From positions 1-56,455 of the forward strand of contig CAJJCP010000033.1 of the NCBI GenBank assembly GCA_905182715.1: a DNA stretch of 56,455 bases. Reading direction: 5' to 3'. Below the pieces are notes generated by a model that was not told the origin of the DNA, ran no database searches, and saw nothing but the letters and a program-made list of their open reading frames with translations. Shown here piece after piece: positions 8,710 through 19,000 of the stretch (its first letter is position 1; the number at the start of each line of letters is the position of its first letter). The DNA is from an uncultured Candidatus Poseidoniales archaeon. Its GTDB lineage: Archaea; Thermoplasmatota; Poseidoniia; Poseidoniales; Poseidoniaceae. Made by a program: the position numbers and the translations under genes.

Positions 8710-9312
8710 ATGACTCGAGGATTGTATCAACATGTTCGTGACACTTGGAAGCAACCAAAAGAGGCTGTGCCTCATATGTTCCGCCAGACCCGTATGGCTC
8801 AATGGCGTCGTGAACCGGTCAACTGTAAGATCGAACGTCCTACTCGAATAGACGCAGCTCGTCGCATGGGCTACAAAGCCAAGCAAGGCGTTGTCGTCAT
8901 CCGAACTCGAATCCGCCGTGGTGGACTTCGCAAGGGTAAGATTCACATGAAGCGTAAGCCAAGTAAGGCTGGTATCAAGAAGATCACCATGGCAAAGAAC
9001 ACGCAACGCATGGCTGAAGAGCGTGTTGCACGTCACTTCCCGAACATGGAAGTTCTCAACTCCTACTGGGTTGGACAAGACGGTAAGCACAAGTTCTACG
9101 AAGTAATTCTCCTCGACACACACCACCCTGCTATCATCGCTGACAAGCAACTCGGCGTGTTCAGTGCAGCAAACGGAAACAAGTCCCACCGTGGACGAGT
9201 TTACCGTGGCAAGACCTCAGCTGGAAAGCGAGGACGCGGTCTACACAACAAGGGTAAGGGCGCTGAGAAGTTGCGACCTTCCCTCAAGGCAAACCTCAAC
9301 CGTGGTAAGTGA
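8710..9312 (+). CDS. rpl15e: 50S ribosomal protein L15e
   Basis: A 200-residue basic protein that matches the archaeal/eukaryotic L15e family along its length, for example R-G-L-Y-Q-H-V-R-D-T-W at the start, the R-R-G-G-L-R-K-G segment near residue 75, and N-S-Y-W-V-G-Q-D-G-K-H-K-F-Y-E-V near 117-132. L15e is a large-subunit protein found in archaea and eukaryotes, not in bacteria, so this gene supports an archaeal source. An in-frame GTG at 8701 precedes the ATG at 8710; the ATG gives the family's usual N terminus. The stop codon overlaps a possible GTG start of the downstream rmuC gene. Confidence 0.95.
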   Translation: MTRGLYQHVRDTWKQPKEAVPHMFRQTRMAQWRREPVNCKIERPTRIDAARRMGYKAKQGVVVIRTRIRRGGLRKGKIHMKRKPSKAGIKKITMAKNTQRMAEERVARHFPNMEVLNSYWVGQDGKHKFYEVILLDTHHPAIIADKQLGVFSAANGNKSHRGRVYRGKTSAGKRGRGLHNKGKGAEKLRPSLKANLNRGK

Positions 9313-9374
9313 TTGAGCACCTTCGCTCAACTCTGGCCAATGTCTTCAAGAAGTGTCGACGCTTTGTTAAAAAC

Positions 9375-10673
9375 ATGGCCGGCATAGCAGAATTCGGATT
9401 GATGATACTTGGTGCCGCACTTGGCATTGGAATTGGCTGGCTTTTGGCCAAGAACCGTTACGCAAACGAGGTCGTTCGTGCTGAAGCACAAATCACAGAG
9501 GTGAGCATTCGTGCCGAGGCACAAGTTGCAGAGGCCAATATTCGGGCTGAAGCTCAAGCCACAGCCCTTTCACAAAGCAAAGAACTGATGTTAGCCGAGA
9601 TGAAAACTCTTGCAACCAACGCCGCTCGGCAAAACTCTGAAGATTTCCTTCTTCTTGCTGAAGAACGACTTGGTAAAGTCGAATCCGAGGCTGTCAAAGA
9701 TCACGATGCTCGGAAAAAAGAAGTTGAATTACTGGTTACACCCATTAAGGAACATCTGGAAAAACTTGAGAAAGCAACCAGTGACATGGAATTGAAACGT
9801 GAAGGTGCCTACCAAGGGCTCAAACGGACAGCAGATATGTTGCACAAACAAACGGTCGATTTACGAGATACGAATGTTCAACTCTCGACAGCCTTGCGAG
9901 GTTCGGTAAAAGCTAGAGGAAATTGGGGTCAAGTTGCTCTCAAAAATATTGCAGAAGCAGCAGGTATGCTCGAACATTGCGATTTCGATATTGAAGTTAC
10001 GCTCAAATCCGGAGCGGGTGGCGCACGGGTCGATTTACTTGCTAATATTCCCAACGGAGGGTACATTCCCGTCGATTCGAAAGTGCCATTAGCAGCCTAT
10101 TGGGATGGACTTGAACTCGATGATGGCGATGCACGCGCAGTTAAGATGAAAGAACACGCTAAAGCGGTGAAGAAACATATCGACGACCTGGTTGAACGTG
10201 ATTACCCCCGTTTAGTCGAAGGTGTCGATTTCACCGTTATGTTCATTCCAGCGGAACCTATTCTTTCCACTGCTTTTGAATACGAACCATCGCTTCAGGA
10301 ATACGCTTTCGGCAAGCATGTTTTGATAGTCACGCCCGTGACACTCATCGCTTTGTTACGAACAGTTGGTTTGTATTGGCAACAGCAATCGATGGCAGAT
10401 AACGCAAAAGAGATTCATTCCAGGGCCCGAGAATTCTATGATCGGGTTTCTAAGTTCAGCCACGATTTAGCCAAGATGGGTCGAGGCATCAACACCGTTG
10501 TTGGCGCATATAACGACGCAGTAGGCTCCTATGATGGTAGCGTAGTACCAAGTGGTCGCCGATTAGAAGAATTGAAAGTTACAGAAGGGGCGCAACGAAA
10601 AATTGCAGAACTACCTGCCGTAGCAACAGCTCGAACAGTCAAACAAATTACAACACTCTCTGAAGAGGAGTGA
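9375..10673 (+). CDS. rmuC: RmuC-family DNA recombination protein
   Basis: About 432 residues from the ATG at 9375 (an in-frame GTG at 9309 overlaps the L15e stop and would add 22 residues). A single N-terminal membrane helix (about residues 6-24) is followed by a long coiled coil that begins with three near-identical repeats of the type RAEAQ-x-x-E-x-x-I. Then comes the conserved RmuC core (about 185-390), with R-G-N-W-G-Q-V-A-L, the D-S-K-V-P-L strand and the M-F-I-P-A-E-P strand. RmuC proteins limit inversions at short repeats in bacteria and have a core related to restriction-type nucleases. The membrane anchor suggests action near the envelope. The close spacing suggests co-transcription with rpl15e. 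Confidence 0.85.
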   Translation: MAGIAEFGLMILGAALGIGIGWLLAKNRYANEVVRAEAQITEVSIRAEAQVAEANIRAEAQATALSQSKELMLAEMKTLATNAARQNSEDFLLLAEERLGKVESEAVKDHDARKKEVELLVTPIKEHLEKLEKATSDMELKREGAYQGLKRTADMLHKQTVDLRDTNVQLSTALRGSVKARGNWGQVALKNIAEAAGMLEHCDFDIEVTLKSGAGGARVDLLANIPNGGYIPVDSKVPLAAYWDGLELDDGDARAVKMKEHAKAVKKHIDDLVERDYPRLVEGVDFTVMFIPAEPILSTAFEYEPSLQEYAFGKHVLIVTPVTLIALLRTVGLYWQQQSMADNAKEIHSRAREFYDRVSKFSHDLAKMGRGINTVVGAYNDAVGSYDGSVVPSGRRLEELKVTEGAQRKIAELPAVATARTVKQITTLSEEE

Positions 10674-10676
10674 AGT

Positions 10677-10910
10677 TCAAATCGCGGTCTTGAAGCCCAT
10701 TGCTCGCACGACACACCAGCCGGCACGTGCTTCCCAAATCGAGAATGCACCACCGAAAATACTTCCTGCTACAGGTAACCAAAATATCGGAGAAGAGAGG
10801 ACGCCAAGTGTAACCAAGATCCCAAGAATGACTCCTCCAAATACTGAAGCCATTCCGATTTTTAGTCGAAATGCTTTGCCAGCAGCGCCGATGTTGCAAG
10901 TTAATGCCAT
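10677..10910 (-). CDS. Small YgaP-like (DUF2892-type) membrane protein
   Basis: A 77-residue protein with two hydrophobic segments (about 18-38 and 42-58) and a short N-terminal C-N-I-G motif. This layout resembles the YgaP-like transmembrane domain family (DUF2892), small proteins that often begin with a Cys/Asn-x-G-x turn and end with a Cys-containing hydrophobic helix (here G-W-C-V-V). Members often accompany rhodaneses or sulfur metabolism. The rhodanese gene is 2 kb away, so the link is weak. It is convergent with rmuC, three bases from its stop. Function unknown. Confidence 0.55.
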   Translation of the reverse strand: MALTCNIGAAGKAFRLKIGMASVFGGVILGILVTLGVLSSPIFWLPVAGSIFGGAFSIWEARAGWCVVRAMGFKTAI

Positions 10911-10989
10911 GAATTAGCGTCTCAGTTTGTAGTATATGAACGAATGTTTCCGCCTCGAGATTAACATAACCCCTTTCTCAACGGGTTAG

Positions 10990-10998
10990 TTTAATTAA
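10990..10998 (+). promoter_or_regulatory. TATA-like promoter of a probably leaderless transcript
   Basis: TTTAATTAA is centred about 27 bases before the ATG at 11021. That is the distance between an archaeal TATA box and its transcription start, so the mRNA probably begins at or next to the start codon. No Shine-Dalgarno sequence is visible before this ATG, which agrees with leaderless translation. Confidence 0.45.
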
Positions 10999-11020
10999 GG
11001 TGGCGTGTGTTGGATGAATC

Positions 11021-11917
11021 ATGGGCAAGAAAGTGAACATTTGGCTTGACGATGCAACATTGAGGTTGTGGGAGAAAATCCCCACAGGTGAACGTAGTTC
11101 AATCATTAAAGGGGCCATTCAAACCAATTCAAACAAAGAACCAACCGATCGAAAAGCAGAGATGATTAAAATGAAATTAGAAGAACTTGAAAGAACACAC
11201 GCAAAACTTGCGCATATGAACATGCAGCGAGAAATGATTGAAAAAGAACTCATGACTCTCAGGTCGGAGGGAGAGATGCTCAACATTTCGAAAGGAGATT
11301 TCTGGAGTCTGATTAAACAGAGAGCTGTTCTCTATTCACAGCACAAATCAGTCTATCGCTCCTATTCAGGCAAATCCAAATACTCAATATTCGATGTAAC
11401 CAATGATAAAATCTACATCAGTAACTTGAGAACGGGTCGAAATAATTCGAACTTCTCGAAAAGAACAATCGATGTTGCCATTGACCGATTAATCGCTCAC
11501 GGTGGGAAAATCCCTGTTGGGCAATTTATTCCTGTAAAGATGCATGAATATACAGCAGTTGCCTTGCACCCACGACTGTTTGAAAATGACGGGCATGTGT
11601 GTTGGATTCGCGAAGAAGTCACGCCCGTGACAGAAGACATGATTCCAGAACATAATCATGAAATGCCCCCTGAAGAGTGGGTTTCGAACGAAAACTTCCT
11701 TGCAGTATTGCTCGACGGAAAAAGGGCGTTCATTGGACAAGGGAGAAAAATCGTAATTTTCATGAAAGAGAGTCATTCCTCTTTTGGTGATGGTCAAGAC
11801 AGTTTCGAGGAACCATGGCAAACCAAACATTGGAAGTTCATTGGCCCAGGAATGTTGTATTGGGGTCATGAGCATCAAACACAGAAGATGGTTTCCTTCT
11901 CCAATGCCTCAAAGTGA
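11021..11917 (+). CDS. Unknown protein with ribbon-helix-helix-like start and coiled coil
   Basis: A 298-residue soluble protein that I cannot assign to a family. Residues 1-35 (KKVNIWLDDATLRLWEKIP, then S-S-I-I-K-G-A-I) have the strand-helix-helix rhythm of ribbon-helix-helix DNA-binding domains. Residues about 42-90 form a charged coiled coil. From about 92 to 185 a compact domain has a Y-S-I-F-D-V-T-x-D-K-I-Y-I-S pair of strands, a helix rich in conserved-looking small residues, a G-G-K-I-P-x-G turn and a T-A-V-A-L-H-P-R-L strand. The C-terminal 100 residues are rich in tryptophan, histidine and glutamate. A DNA-binding or defence-type role is possible, but that is speculation. Monocistronic, with its own promoter. 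Confidence 0.55.
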   Translation: MGKKVNIWLDDATLRLWEKIPTGERSSIIKGAIQTNSNKEPTDRKAEMIKMKLEELERTHAKLAHMNMQREMIEKELMTLRSEGEMLNISKGDFWSLIKQRAVLYSQHKSVYRSYSGKSKYSIFDVTNDKIYISNLRTGRNNSNFSKRTIDVAIDRLIAHGGKIPVGQFIPVKMHEYTAVALHPRLFENDGHVCWIREEVTPVTEDMIPEHNHEMPPEEWVSNENFLAVLLDGKRAFIGQGRKIVIFMKESHSSFGDGQDSFEEPWQTKHWKFIGPGMLYWGHEHQTQKMVSFSNASK

Positions 11918-12009
11918 GGGAGCTTCGACATCATTCAATGGTTCTTATGAGTCGAAATCTCGGGGTTCTTTTATTGCCCCTCGACTGGTGGCAATGTTGA
12001 GGGATACGA

Positions 12010-12270
12010 ATGACTGAAGGTGAAGATTCCGTGTCCCGACTTACGGGTTTGGAAGTCTTCTTGCCTGATGGGCGTCGTTTAGGTGTCGTTCATGACGCGG
12101 TCATTGATGCCAATGGATTGACCTGCACACACTTGTTTGTTCGTGATACGGAAGAGGAACTTGTTGAAGGTTCAGTCCATCTTGCAGTGCCTTGGCGCTG
12201 GGTTCGTGCCATCGACCGAATTGTATTACTTCGTTGGTTTCCACCGACGCCAATACCGTTGCAAAGTTGA
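12010..12270 (+). CDS. PRC-barrel domain protein
   Basis: An 86-residue protein that is essentially one PRC-barrel domain: L-T-G-L-E-V-F-L-P-D-G-R-R-L-G at residues 11-25, then V-H-D-A-V-I-D strands, and a final V-P-W-R-W-V-R-A-I strand. PRC barrels are small beta-barrels found in photosystem reaction-centre H subunits and in RimM. Many short single-domain copies exist in archaea with unknown roles, perhaps in RNA processing. The stop codon TGA is part of TGAGGTGT, the ribosome-binding site for the RNase Z gene that starts 10 bases later. The two genes therefore look translationally coupled, which supports an RNA-related role. Confidence 0.8.
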   Translation: MTEGEDSVSRLTGLEVFLPDGRRLGVVHDAVIDANGLTCTHLFVRDTEEELVEGSVHLAVPWRWVRAIDRIVLLRWFPPTPIPLQS

Positions 12271-12279
12271 GGTGTAATC

Positions 12280-13410
12280 ATGCGTATGGAATTGCACATC
12301 CTTGGAACTTCATCGGCTCGTCCTACCGGTAAAAGGCAGGTCAGCGGTAGCATCATTCAATGTGAAGACGGTATTGCTGTCATCGATGCTGGTGAAGGTT
12401 TTCAAACACGGTATGCTGACCAACGTAAGCGATTAAAAACGCATGACAAAGGCAGTACTTTACGAGCATCTCGAATCAATGCAGTCTGTCTAACTCATGG
12501 ACATTTAGATCACACCTGGGGCGTTTTACCTTGGATGCATACCATGGCATTGGATAAGCGAGAAACACCACTCTTGGTCCTTGGCCCTACGTCACCGGAA
12601 GTCTTTGACGCTCTGCTCAAGGGTGAAGCGATTCCAGAATCAGCACCCACCGCAGAATTAGCTCGGCAAATAAGAGGCTGGCAAGGACTTGGTGCAACCA
12701 CTGAAAGTCTGGGCTATCCGGTTCGTTGGGTTCTTGGCGACCTTGCTGTGGACCGCTGGCTTGAGATGGCGAGTGATGGTACAGCCTCTCTCCTCGATGG
12801 TATGCCGCAACCTGAGGGCTGGAAGAAAAACCGCATGCAACCATTAGCAACACGCCACACCGTACCTTCGTGTGCATGGATGCTTGAATCCAAAGGCGGT
12901 GCTGGTAAGTTCAATCGACTCAAAGCGGCTGAATTACGATTAACAGATGAGCAAAAAGCACAACTCTCGATGGGTCATGACATCACAACAGATGACGGAA
13001 CCGCATTGAGTTCAGACGATTTCCGCGGCGAAGAACGCCCTACTACGCGTATGGTTGTCTCGGGTGATACCTCTGAAATGGCAGAATCATTGACCGCACT
13101 TTCTGGAGTCGATGTGCTGGTACATGAATCGACGTTCTTAGCGGACGCTCAACAATGGGCGGATGAATTTCTCCACAGCACAAGTACCGGGGCTGCTCGG
13201 ACGGCGTTGGCTTGTAATGCCCGACATCTTGTATTGACTCATTTCAGTGCCCGGCTTAAGGATGCAGACATCCCACTTTCCGAAGCTAAGAACGAAATCG
13301 ATGCAAGTGACGTATCAGTTACAGCAGCTGTCGACGGTGACCGAATTAAAATCTCAGACTCAGGTTCTATCAGCCATTTGGTTTGGACCGGTGATGGCTG
13401 GTCCTCTTGA
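12280..13410 (+). CDS. rnz: Ribonuclease Z-type metallo-beta-lactamase-fold hydrolase
   Basis: A 376-residue enzyme of the RNase Z/ElaC group, which removes the 3' trailer from precursor tRNAs. Visible motifs: the zinc-binding loop H73-x-H75-x-D77-H78-T (T-H-G-H-L-D-H), a T-R-H-T-V-P-S-C-A-W segment near 190-199 that matches the RNase Z strand following the central histidine, V-S-G-D-T-S near 256-261 with the metal-bridging aspartate, V-H-E-S-T near 278, and L-T-H-F-S-A-R near 316 with the last histidine. The family's usual length is 300-330, and extra sequence lies in the middle (about 105-185). A strong ribosome-binding site (GAGGTGT) precedes the ATG at 12280. Confidence 0.85.
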   Translation: MRMELHILGTSSARPTGKRQVSGSIIQCEDGIAVIDAGEGFQTRYADQRKRLKTHDKGSTLRASRINAVCLTHGHLDHTWGVLPWMHTMALDKRETPLLVLGPTSPEVFDALLKGEAIPESAPTAELARQIRGWQGLGATTESLGYPVRWVLGDLAVDRWLEMASDGTASLLDGMPQPEGWKKNRMQPLATRHTVPSCAWMLESKGGAGKFNRLKAAELRLTDEQKAQLSMGHDITTDDGTALSSDDFRGEERPTTRMVVSGDTSEMAESLTALSGVDVLVHESTFLADAQQWADEFLHSTSTGAARTALACNARHLVLTHFSARLKDADIPLSEAKNEIDASDVSVTAAVDGDRIKISDSGSISHLVWTGDGWSS

Positions 13411-13455
13411 GCAAACGGCCACATCATTGAAGTGGATAACGACTGACAGCGATAT

Positions 13456-15921
13456 ATGCGTTCCTCTCTTTTCGTTGCGTTGCTTCTCTGTGTGATGCTG
13501 ATTCCAGCCTCATCTTTGGCTACGGAAGGCCGTGCTGAACCGAATTGTTTGAACGATACGCCCGCAGGTTTTTCCAGTTCAACCGTGATTGGTGATGGCG
13601 CATGTATCAAAGTCAATCTTGGAACCTTAACGCCAGGTGATGTCTTCGATCTTTCAATTATTGTGAGTGAAGGTGAACTCGACGTGCTCGTGTTTGACCA
13701 GAATTCAATACAACCTTACGACCTTGGACAATCGTATCGCAGTGCCTTTGAACAGATACCATCGACTGAATCAGCACTCGGAAGTTATCAATTCCATTGG
13801 AAAGTTCCAGCCTCCATTAATTCCAAAGTATGGTACATTGTCTTCGATAACACAGCTCACTCAGGTGACCAAGGAATGGGTGACCAAGGTGGGGTCGATA
13901 GCAGAGCCAGCCTCACAGTTACTCCAATTATTGAATCGTATTGGACCCCGTTCCACAATTTGATTGCTTTGGAGAATGATACCTCACAAACTCTTCTTTC
14001 AGGTGATGATTTACGACTTGATGCGGGAACCAGTGTTGTAGTTTCGGCATGGTCTATGGAAGGGAATGGAGATGTTTATCTGCAAACTCGTAGCATGAAT
14101 AACCTCTACACTTCAGGCGGAGTTGGTTCACTTTTTATCACTGGAGCATCGTTACAATCGGTTGAAGGGTCCGGATCTTTTTCTTGGATTGTTCCCAATG
14201 AATTGGATGGAGAAGAATTGATTGTGATTGCAGATAATACCGACACTCCCGTTGGTGGGGCAGATGGAAGCAGTGCCGTTCGAATGACGGTTCGTGTTGA
14301 ACTGGCCCCTCAATTGAATCCAATCATCACCGACAATGGAAACAGCAGTACAATCATCGGTAGCGGGATTACTTTAGATGCCTACTCGACTCCAAATCGC
14401 CTCGACCAAATCGCTTCTGCTTCATGGGATTTTGATGCGGCTGTTGATGCTGATGACGATGGTGATTCATCCAATGATGTGGATGCTACCGGCTGGGATG
14501 CGTTGGCGCTTTGGAGCACTCCCGGTGACCGCACAGTCACGTTAACAGTGACTTCACCAACGGGTTCATCCGCTTCGACGACTTCAGTAATTTCAGTACT
14601 CGACGTGGTCAATCCAATCGCCCGAATTGGTGGCAATGGCCAACCGATAAGTGGTGGATGGAAACTCGTTTCTGAAGAATCAATTCTCCTCAATTGTGCA
14701 GGAAGTACCGACGACCACACGGTGAGCACATGTGCATGGAACTTGGATGGTAATCCCTATGGTCAAAACAATTCAGTTTCGTTTTCTTGGACTGATATTG
14801 GCACGCATATTGTCACCTTAACAGTAACCGATGCCTCTGGTAATTCAAACAGTATTTCGACCAATCTCGTGGTCACAGATACCAGCCTTCCAATCTTGGA
14901 CCAATCAACACTCAATCTCTTACCTTCTGGCGGGCTTGTGAATGAAGCCATCACCTGTACTGCACAAGCTTCAGACTCGTATGACCCGTCCAATACCTTA
15001 CGCTACCACTGGGACCTCAACCCAAAGGTGGATTCTGATGGTAACGGAAATGCCCGTGATGATGCCGACCAAACGGGTTTGTCAACTGATTTGGAATTCA
15101 AAAGTTCAGGCAGTTATGATATTGTTTTAACCGTCTTTGACCAATCAAATAACTCAGACAGTCATGCTTTCACACTCAGCATTGAACCACTCCCTTCTAA
15201 GGGCAGTATTGCCGGAGTTCTGTTGGTAGTTCTGTTCATCGGAACGCTCACAATGAGTGTTGCCCTTCTTGGGCACCGACGTTGGCAAAATGGAATAGCG
15301 AAAGAGTTACTCATCGGAAGAGGATTGAACGAAGTTGAAGCTGAAGCCCACATGGCGACGGTTGCAAGTACTCGCAAAATCCCGTTGTTTTCGTCAGCGA
15401 TTGTTCTTGCAGGACTCGATGTAAGTGAAGTGCAGTCGACTTCATCAAAGGTCGAAGATCAAAAGGCTGCTGAAATGGCGGCAATCTATGGGACTCAACC
15501 AAACGAGCAGGTATCTCAAACGAGCAGTTTTGCTCCACCGGTACTGACTCAACAGGCCATTTCACAAGGCAGTCAAGCAGCAGCTGCGGATGCCATGGCT
15601 CTGTTCAATGATGAAGCACCAGCAACTTCACCAGAACCCGTAACTGAAACAACTCAAATTTCCGAAGGTATTGACGAACTGTATCCGACTGCTCCAGTAC
15701 AAACGGTCGTCAAAAGTGGAGGAGTATCACTCCCTGAAGGCATGGCTGCTTCAAAGCCAGTGCCAGAATTGATTCAATCAACCACGACCCTTGAACCAGT
15801 TTCGAAGCAGGTAACATGCCAAGGATGTTCGACTGCATTCACCATTCGGATTCCTGGCGGAGCAAACGCGGTTGTTGTTGCCTGTCCTTCATGCTCTCTC
15901 GACGTGACGGTAACAGTTTGA
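13456..15921 (+). CDS. Large exported PKD-domain protein with TM anchor and cytoplasmic zinc-ribbon tail
   Basis: An 821-residue protein. A signal peptide covers residues 1-23. The ectodomain contains beta-sandwich repeats, and at least two or three PKD-type domains between about 285 and 575 show the W-D-F-D / W-N-L-D / W-D-L-N strands and the following G-T-H-I-V-T-L-T-V-T strands, with aspartate-rich D-x-D-x-D-G loops that may bind calcium. One membrane helix (about 583-605) is followed by a flexible 180-residue cytoplasmic region, then a C-terminal zinc ribbon (C-x2-C near 790 and C-x2-C near 813). PKD domains usually mediate protein or polysaccharide contacts at the surface. The zinc ribbon on the inner face is unusual. 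First of five same-strand exported or membrane genes. Confidence 0.75.
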   Translation: MRSSLFVALLLCVMLIPASSLATEGRAEPNCLNDTPAGFSSSTVIGDGACIKVNLGTLTPGDVFDLSIIVSEGELDVLVFDQNSIQPYDLGQSYRSAFEQIPSTESALGSYQFHWKVPASINSKVWYIVFDNTAHSGDQGMGDQGGVDSRASLTVTPIIESYWTPFHNLIALENDTSQTLLSGDDLRLDAGTSVVVSAWSMEGNGDVYLQTRSMNNLYTSGGVGSLFITGASLQSVEGSGSFSWIVPNELDGEELIVIADNTDTPVGGADGSSAVRMTVRVELAPQLNPIITDNGNSSTIIGSGITLDAYSTPNRLDQIASASWDFDAAVDADDDGDSSNDVDATGWDALALWSTPGDRTVTLTVTSPTGSSASTTSVISVLDVVNPIARIGGNGQPISGGWKLVSEESILLNCAGSTDDHTVSTCAWNLDGNPYGQNNSVSFSWTDIGTHIVTLTVTDASGNSNSISTNLVVTDTSLPILDQSTLNLLPSGGLVNEAITCTAQASDSYDPSNTLRYHWDLNPKVDSDGNGNARDDADQTGLSTDLEFKSSGSYDIVLTVFDQSNNSDSHAFTLSIEPLPSKGSIAGVLLVVLFIGTLTMSVALLGHRRWQNGIAKELLIGRGLNEVEAEAHMATVASTRKIPLFSSAIVLAGLDVSEVQSTSSKVEDQKAAEMAAIYGTQPNEQVSQTSSFAPPVLTQQAISQGSQAAAADAMALFNDEAPATSPEPVTETTQISEGIDELYPTAPVQTVVKSGGVSLPEGMAASKPVPELIQSTTTLEPVSKQVTCQGCSTAFTIRIPGGANAVVVACPSCSLDVTVTV

Positions 15922-15927
15922 AATCCC

Positions 15928-15940
15928 CGCCCGTAGGGCG
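15928..15940 (+). repeat. GC-rich inverted repeat with GTA loop
   Basis: CGCCC, then GTA, then GGGCG, a perfect 5-base-pair stem. It starts six bases after the stop codon of the PKD protein gene and lies in the leader of the 1538-residue protein gene. A similar GTA-loop hairpin with longer arms occurs at 21498-21516. Confidence 0.45.
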
Positions 15941-16073
15941 TATTACAAAATTCGGTTTTTACTGCTCAAGAAAGGGATGGGTTCTCATAGTGGGGATTCT
16001 TGCTAGTTGTATGGTAGAGAGTCAACCGCGTCTTATTCGTGTTGGCTTGCCACAAAGTTCTGACCCTCGACGA

Positions 16074-19000
16074 ATGGCTGTAGCCTTGATCTTCTTGATG
16101 ATCATCTCATTGGCACAACCCGCGAGTGCTGACCTTTCAGTCTCTCGTAATGATTTTGGGGTCCTCGATGAATTGGACGAGATCTTGTCGACACGTACCG
16201 ATAATGGTGAATCTCTCGTTGCTGCACAAGGGGCTGCAGATGCCCTTAACGCGGTTGACCTTGCCCAACGACCAGTTGACTCAACAGACCCTTTGTCTCA
16301 AGCCAGCAGTTACCTCGACAGTTTGGAATTAAGAGACTCGTCCCCCTTTGTTGCTGACCATCCTCGTCCGTATGAATTCCTCATGGATGCTTCGACTCAA
16401 CCCGATGGTTGGCCTTACAATTTGTTTGAAACGTTATTTTCAGTCGAATCGTTGGGCTTAACGGACCCCTTAGCAATCGGAATCAATACCTATGCAGTGT
16501 ATGTTAATTTCACTTCAAGAAACAATGGCCCATCCCATGAAGCATGGGTTGAGGGGACTTTTACCGGAGAGATTCTGGTCGGAACTGATATTGTGTTATT
16601 CAAGAATTATATCGATATTGATGGTGATTCTGTCGATGACCTCTCGGTTGGATTAACGATTGAAGGCCTTGCGACTCAAGGTGAAGGTTTTGGATTAGAA
16701 TTTGGGGACTGTGGTGTACCTCCATTAACTGTTCCATGCATCGAAGAATTATGGATACGTCCAACGTTCAACTGGGAAGTAACAGCACTGAACCAAAACG
16801 ATTTCTTATGGAATAACCTTTCACATCTTGAAGTGAGTTTGATGAAGGGTTTGGCTTTTGATGTCACCCTTGAAGATTCAGAATCATACGCTATTGTCAT
16901 CGATACCCGTTTCACACAACCCCCTCATGATTTCACGCTCGGAGTAGGTCTTCAAAAAATTACATTCAGCGTCAATGCAGTCATTACCAATACACTCGGA
17001 TTCCTCAATTCCCTTGCCACTGGCGGTATTAATTCCTCTTCTTTGAGCCTTACTTCAATTTCGGCACCTTATGCCATTCGCGCCTCGAATCCTGATGCTG
17101 ACAGTTCAAATCGTCAGTCAGATTGCGATGATGGTTCCGGTTATTTCGACCCTATCGCCGATCACATTGCCGATAGCGATGAGCATAAATGCGGCTTTGG
17201 ACTTGGTGTAGGTTTTATTCGATTTGAAGGGGTTGACGGTGGAGCCTCAGCCAAAGTGCTCGAAACCGCGTACATCGATGCGGGGTTCCATCCCGAAGTC
17301 GGTGACACACGTCTACCTAACGAAATTGACATCACTTTACGAAATGATAACCTTGGACAGAACACCTTTGACACGGTAGAAATTTTCTCTGACTATGGGT
17401 CGGATATGTTCTTGCATTACTTTGAAGATCGTTCTAATACGACAGAAGGTGATTCACCCTTCGGCAATACCACCGATTCTCGCACCTGGATCCGTGGTTT
17501 ACCATCGGGAACCCTTCATCCCGATGAAATCGCAGCTGTGTTCACCATGATTGGTGAAGAACCGGGTGGAACCGATTTGCCAGGAGATGTACCCACTCGA
17601 CTTTCGATGATCATCGCCATCAAAAACTTCACCGGCGATAGCAGTAACAATGTCAATGACCCAACGCTCCCAATCAACCCAGCATATCCGCCAAAGACCC
17701 TTGTTGCAATTGTGGCGACAGAATCGATTGATTTACTCGAATATAAATCAACATTCATGCGGGGCGGTTATGCTTCGGACAGTTCCTCGATTGTTTTGAA
17801 CATCGCAAATGTACCAAAAGTCATTATTGTCGAAGGGAGTTTTGAAATTCCCGAAAGTGGATTAAGCCGCGTCAATTATGACAACCCGAACCTCAACAGT
17901 ATTGCACAAATATTCGACAACGCTCTACTGACCATCGTTGAAGTCATCCTCGATATTGGCGATGTTGTCAATGGTCTTCCTGAATCAATTGTTGGAACAG
18001 CCGGTGCTTCTGGTGGCGAAATTCGTTTGAATTGTTATAATCAAGTCCGTCAGAGTCTTCCTAACTCTACACGTGGGCCGATGGAAATCGGGTCGGTTTC
18101 TATTGCGATTTCAAGCAGCAACCAGCCATGGTTGCCTGAAATCGACCACATCTTATTGTCCGAAGACACGAATATCGATGTTGTCAATGGGCGCATTGGT
18201 CCACAATCTCCACTTGTTCCGGTTGCCATGAGTGCTCGTATTGGTGGCATCTCAAGTGTCGCTCATACATACGACCCAATCAATGATGTCCGACAAATGG
18301 AACTCCGTGGTGTGAATGGAGGTCCATTATTGATCGGGCATATCTTGCATAATGATGGAGATTTAGTAAATGCAAATCAACAATCAGCAACGCTTTCGAA
18401 TCGTCCAAGTACATTCAATGTCACACAGACATCAGAGGATTTGACCTATGCTGCTTCCGCTCCGATTGGTACCATCACCTATGGTGGTAACGGCGATGGA
18501 CAACGCAATGCAATACGTCTCAGCGGCTTACCTGCCTCCTTCCAAATAATTCTGGGCGATACCATTGGATATGTTGCATCAACGCCCATGGATTCGATTG
18601 AAGTTCAATTGACAAACGCCTCTCAACCACTCTCGATGGACGGCGACCATTTCCGATTCTGGGTCGATGAAACGACCGGTGAGGCAAGTCTGAGCACTGC
18701 CATTTCTGACGTGACAAGTATTCGCCGCCTCTCACCTCTTAACCCCGGTGCAAATGGTCCGGAAGGTAATTCGAGAATCGAATTAATTCGTTCAGATTCT
18801 TCACCGATGAATATTTTACTTGAAGATGAAACAGAATATGAAGATGCCTTCAAGGGTCTGAATGGGCGAATTGCAATCGACCCGTTACCAGCGAATATTA
18901 CAGTCGCTTTTCCCAGCGGTGTTGATTCTACAGGGCTTGAATTGCCAACCTTCGATGAAGGGGATGGTGTTCAAGCACTCTCCTTTTTCCTTGGTGATTT

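Noticed and set aside
15816-16073. Extended N terminus of the 1538-residue exported protein, starting inside the PKD gene
   Set aside because: The extension overlaps the zinc-ribbon codons of the upstream gene, and a clean signal peptide begins at the ATG 16074.
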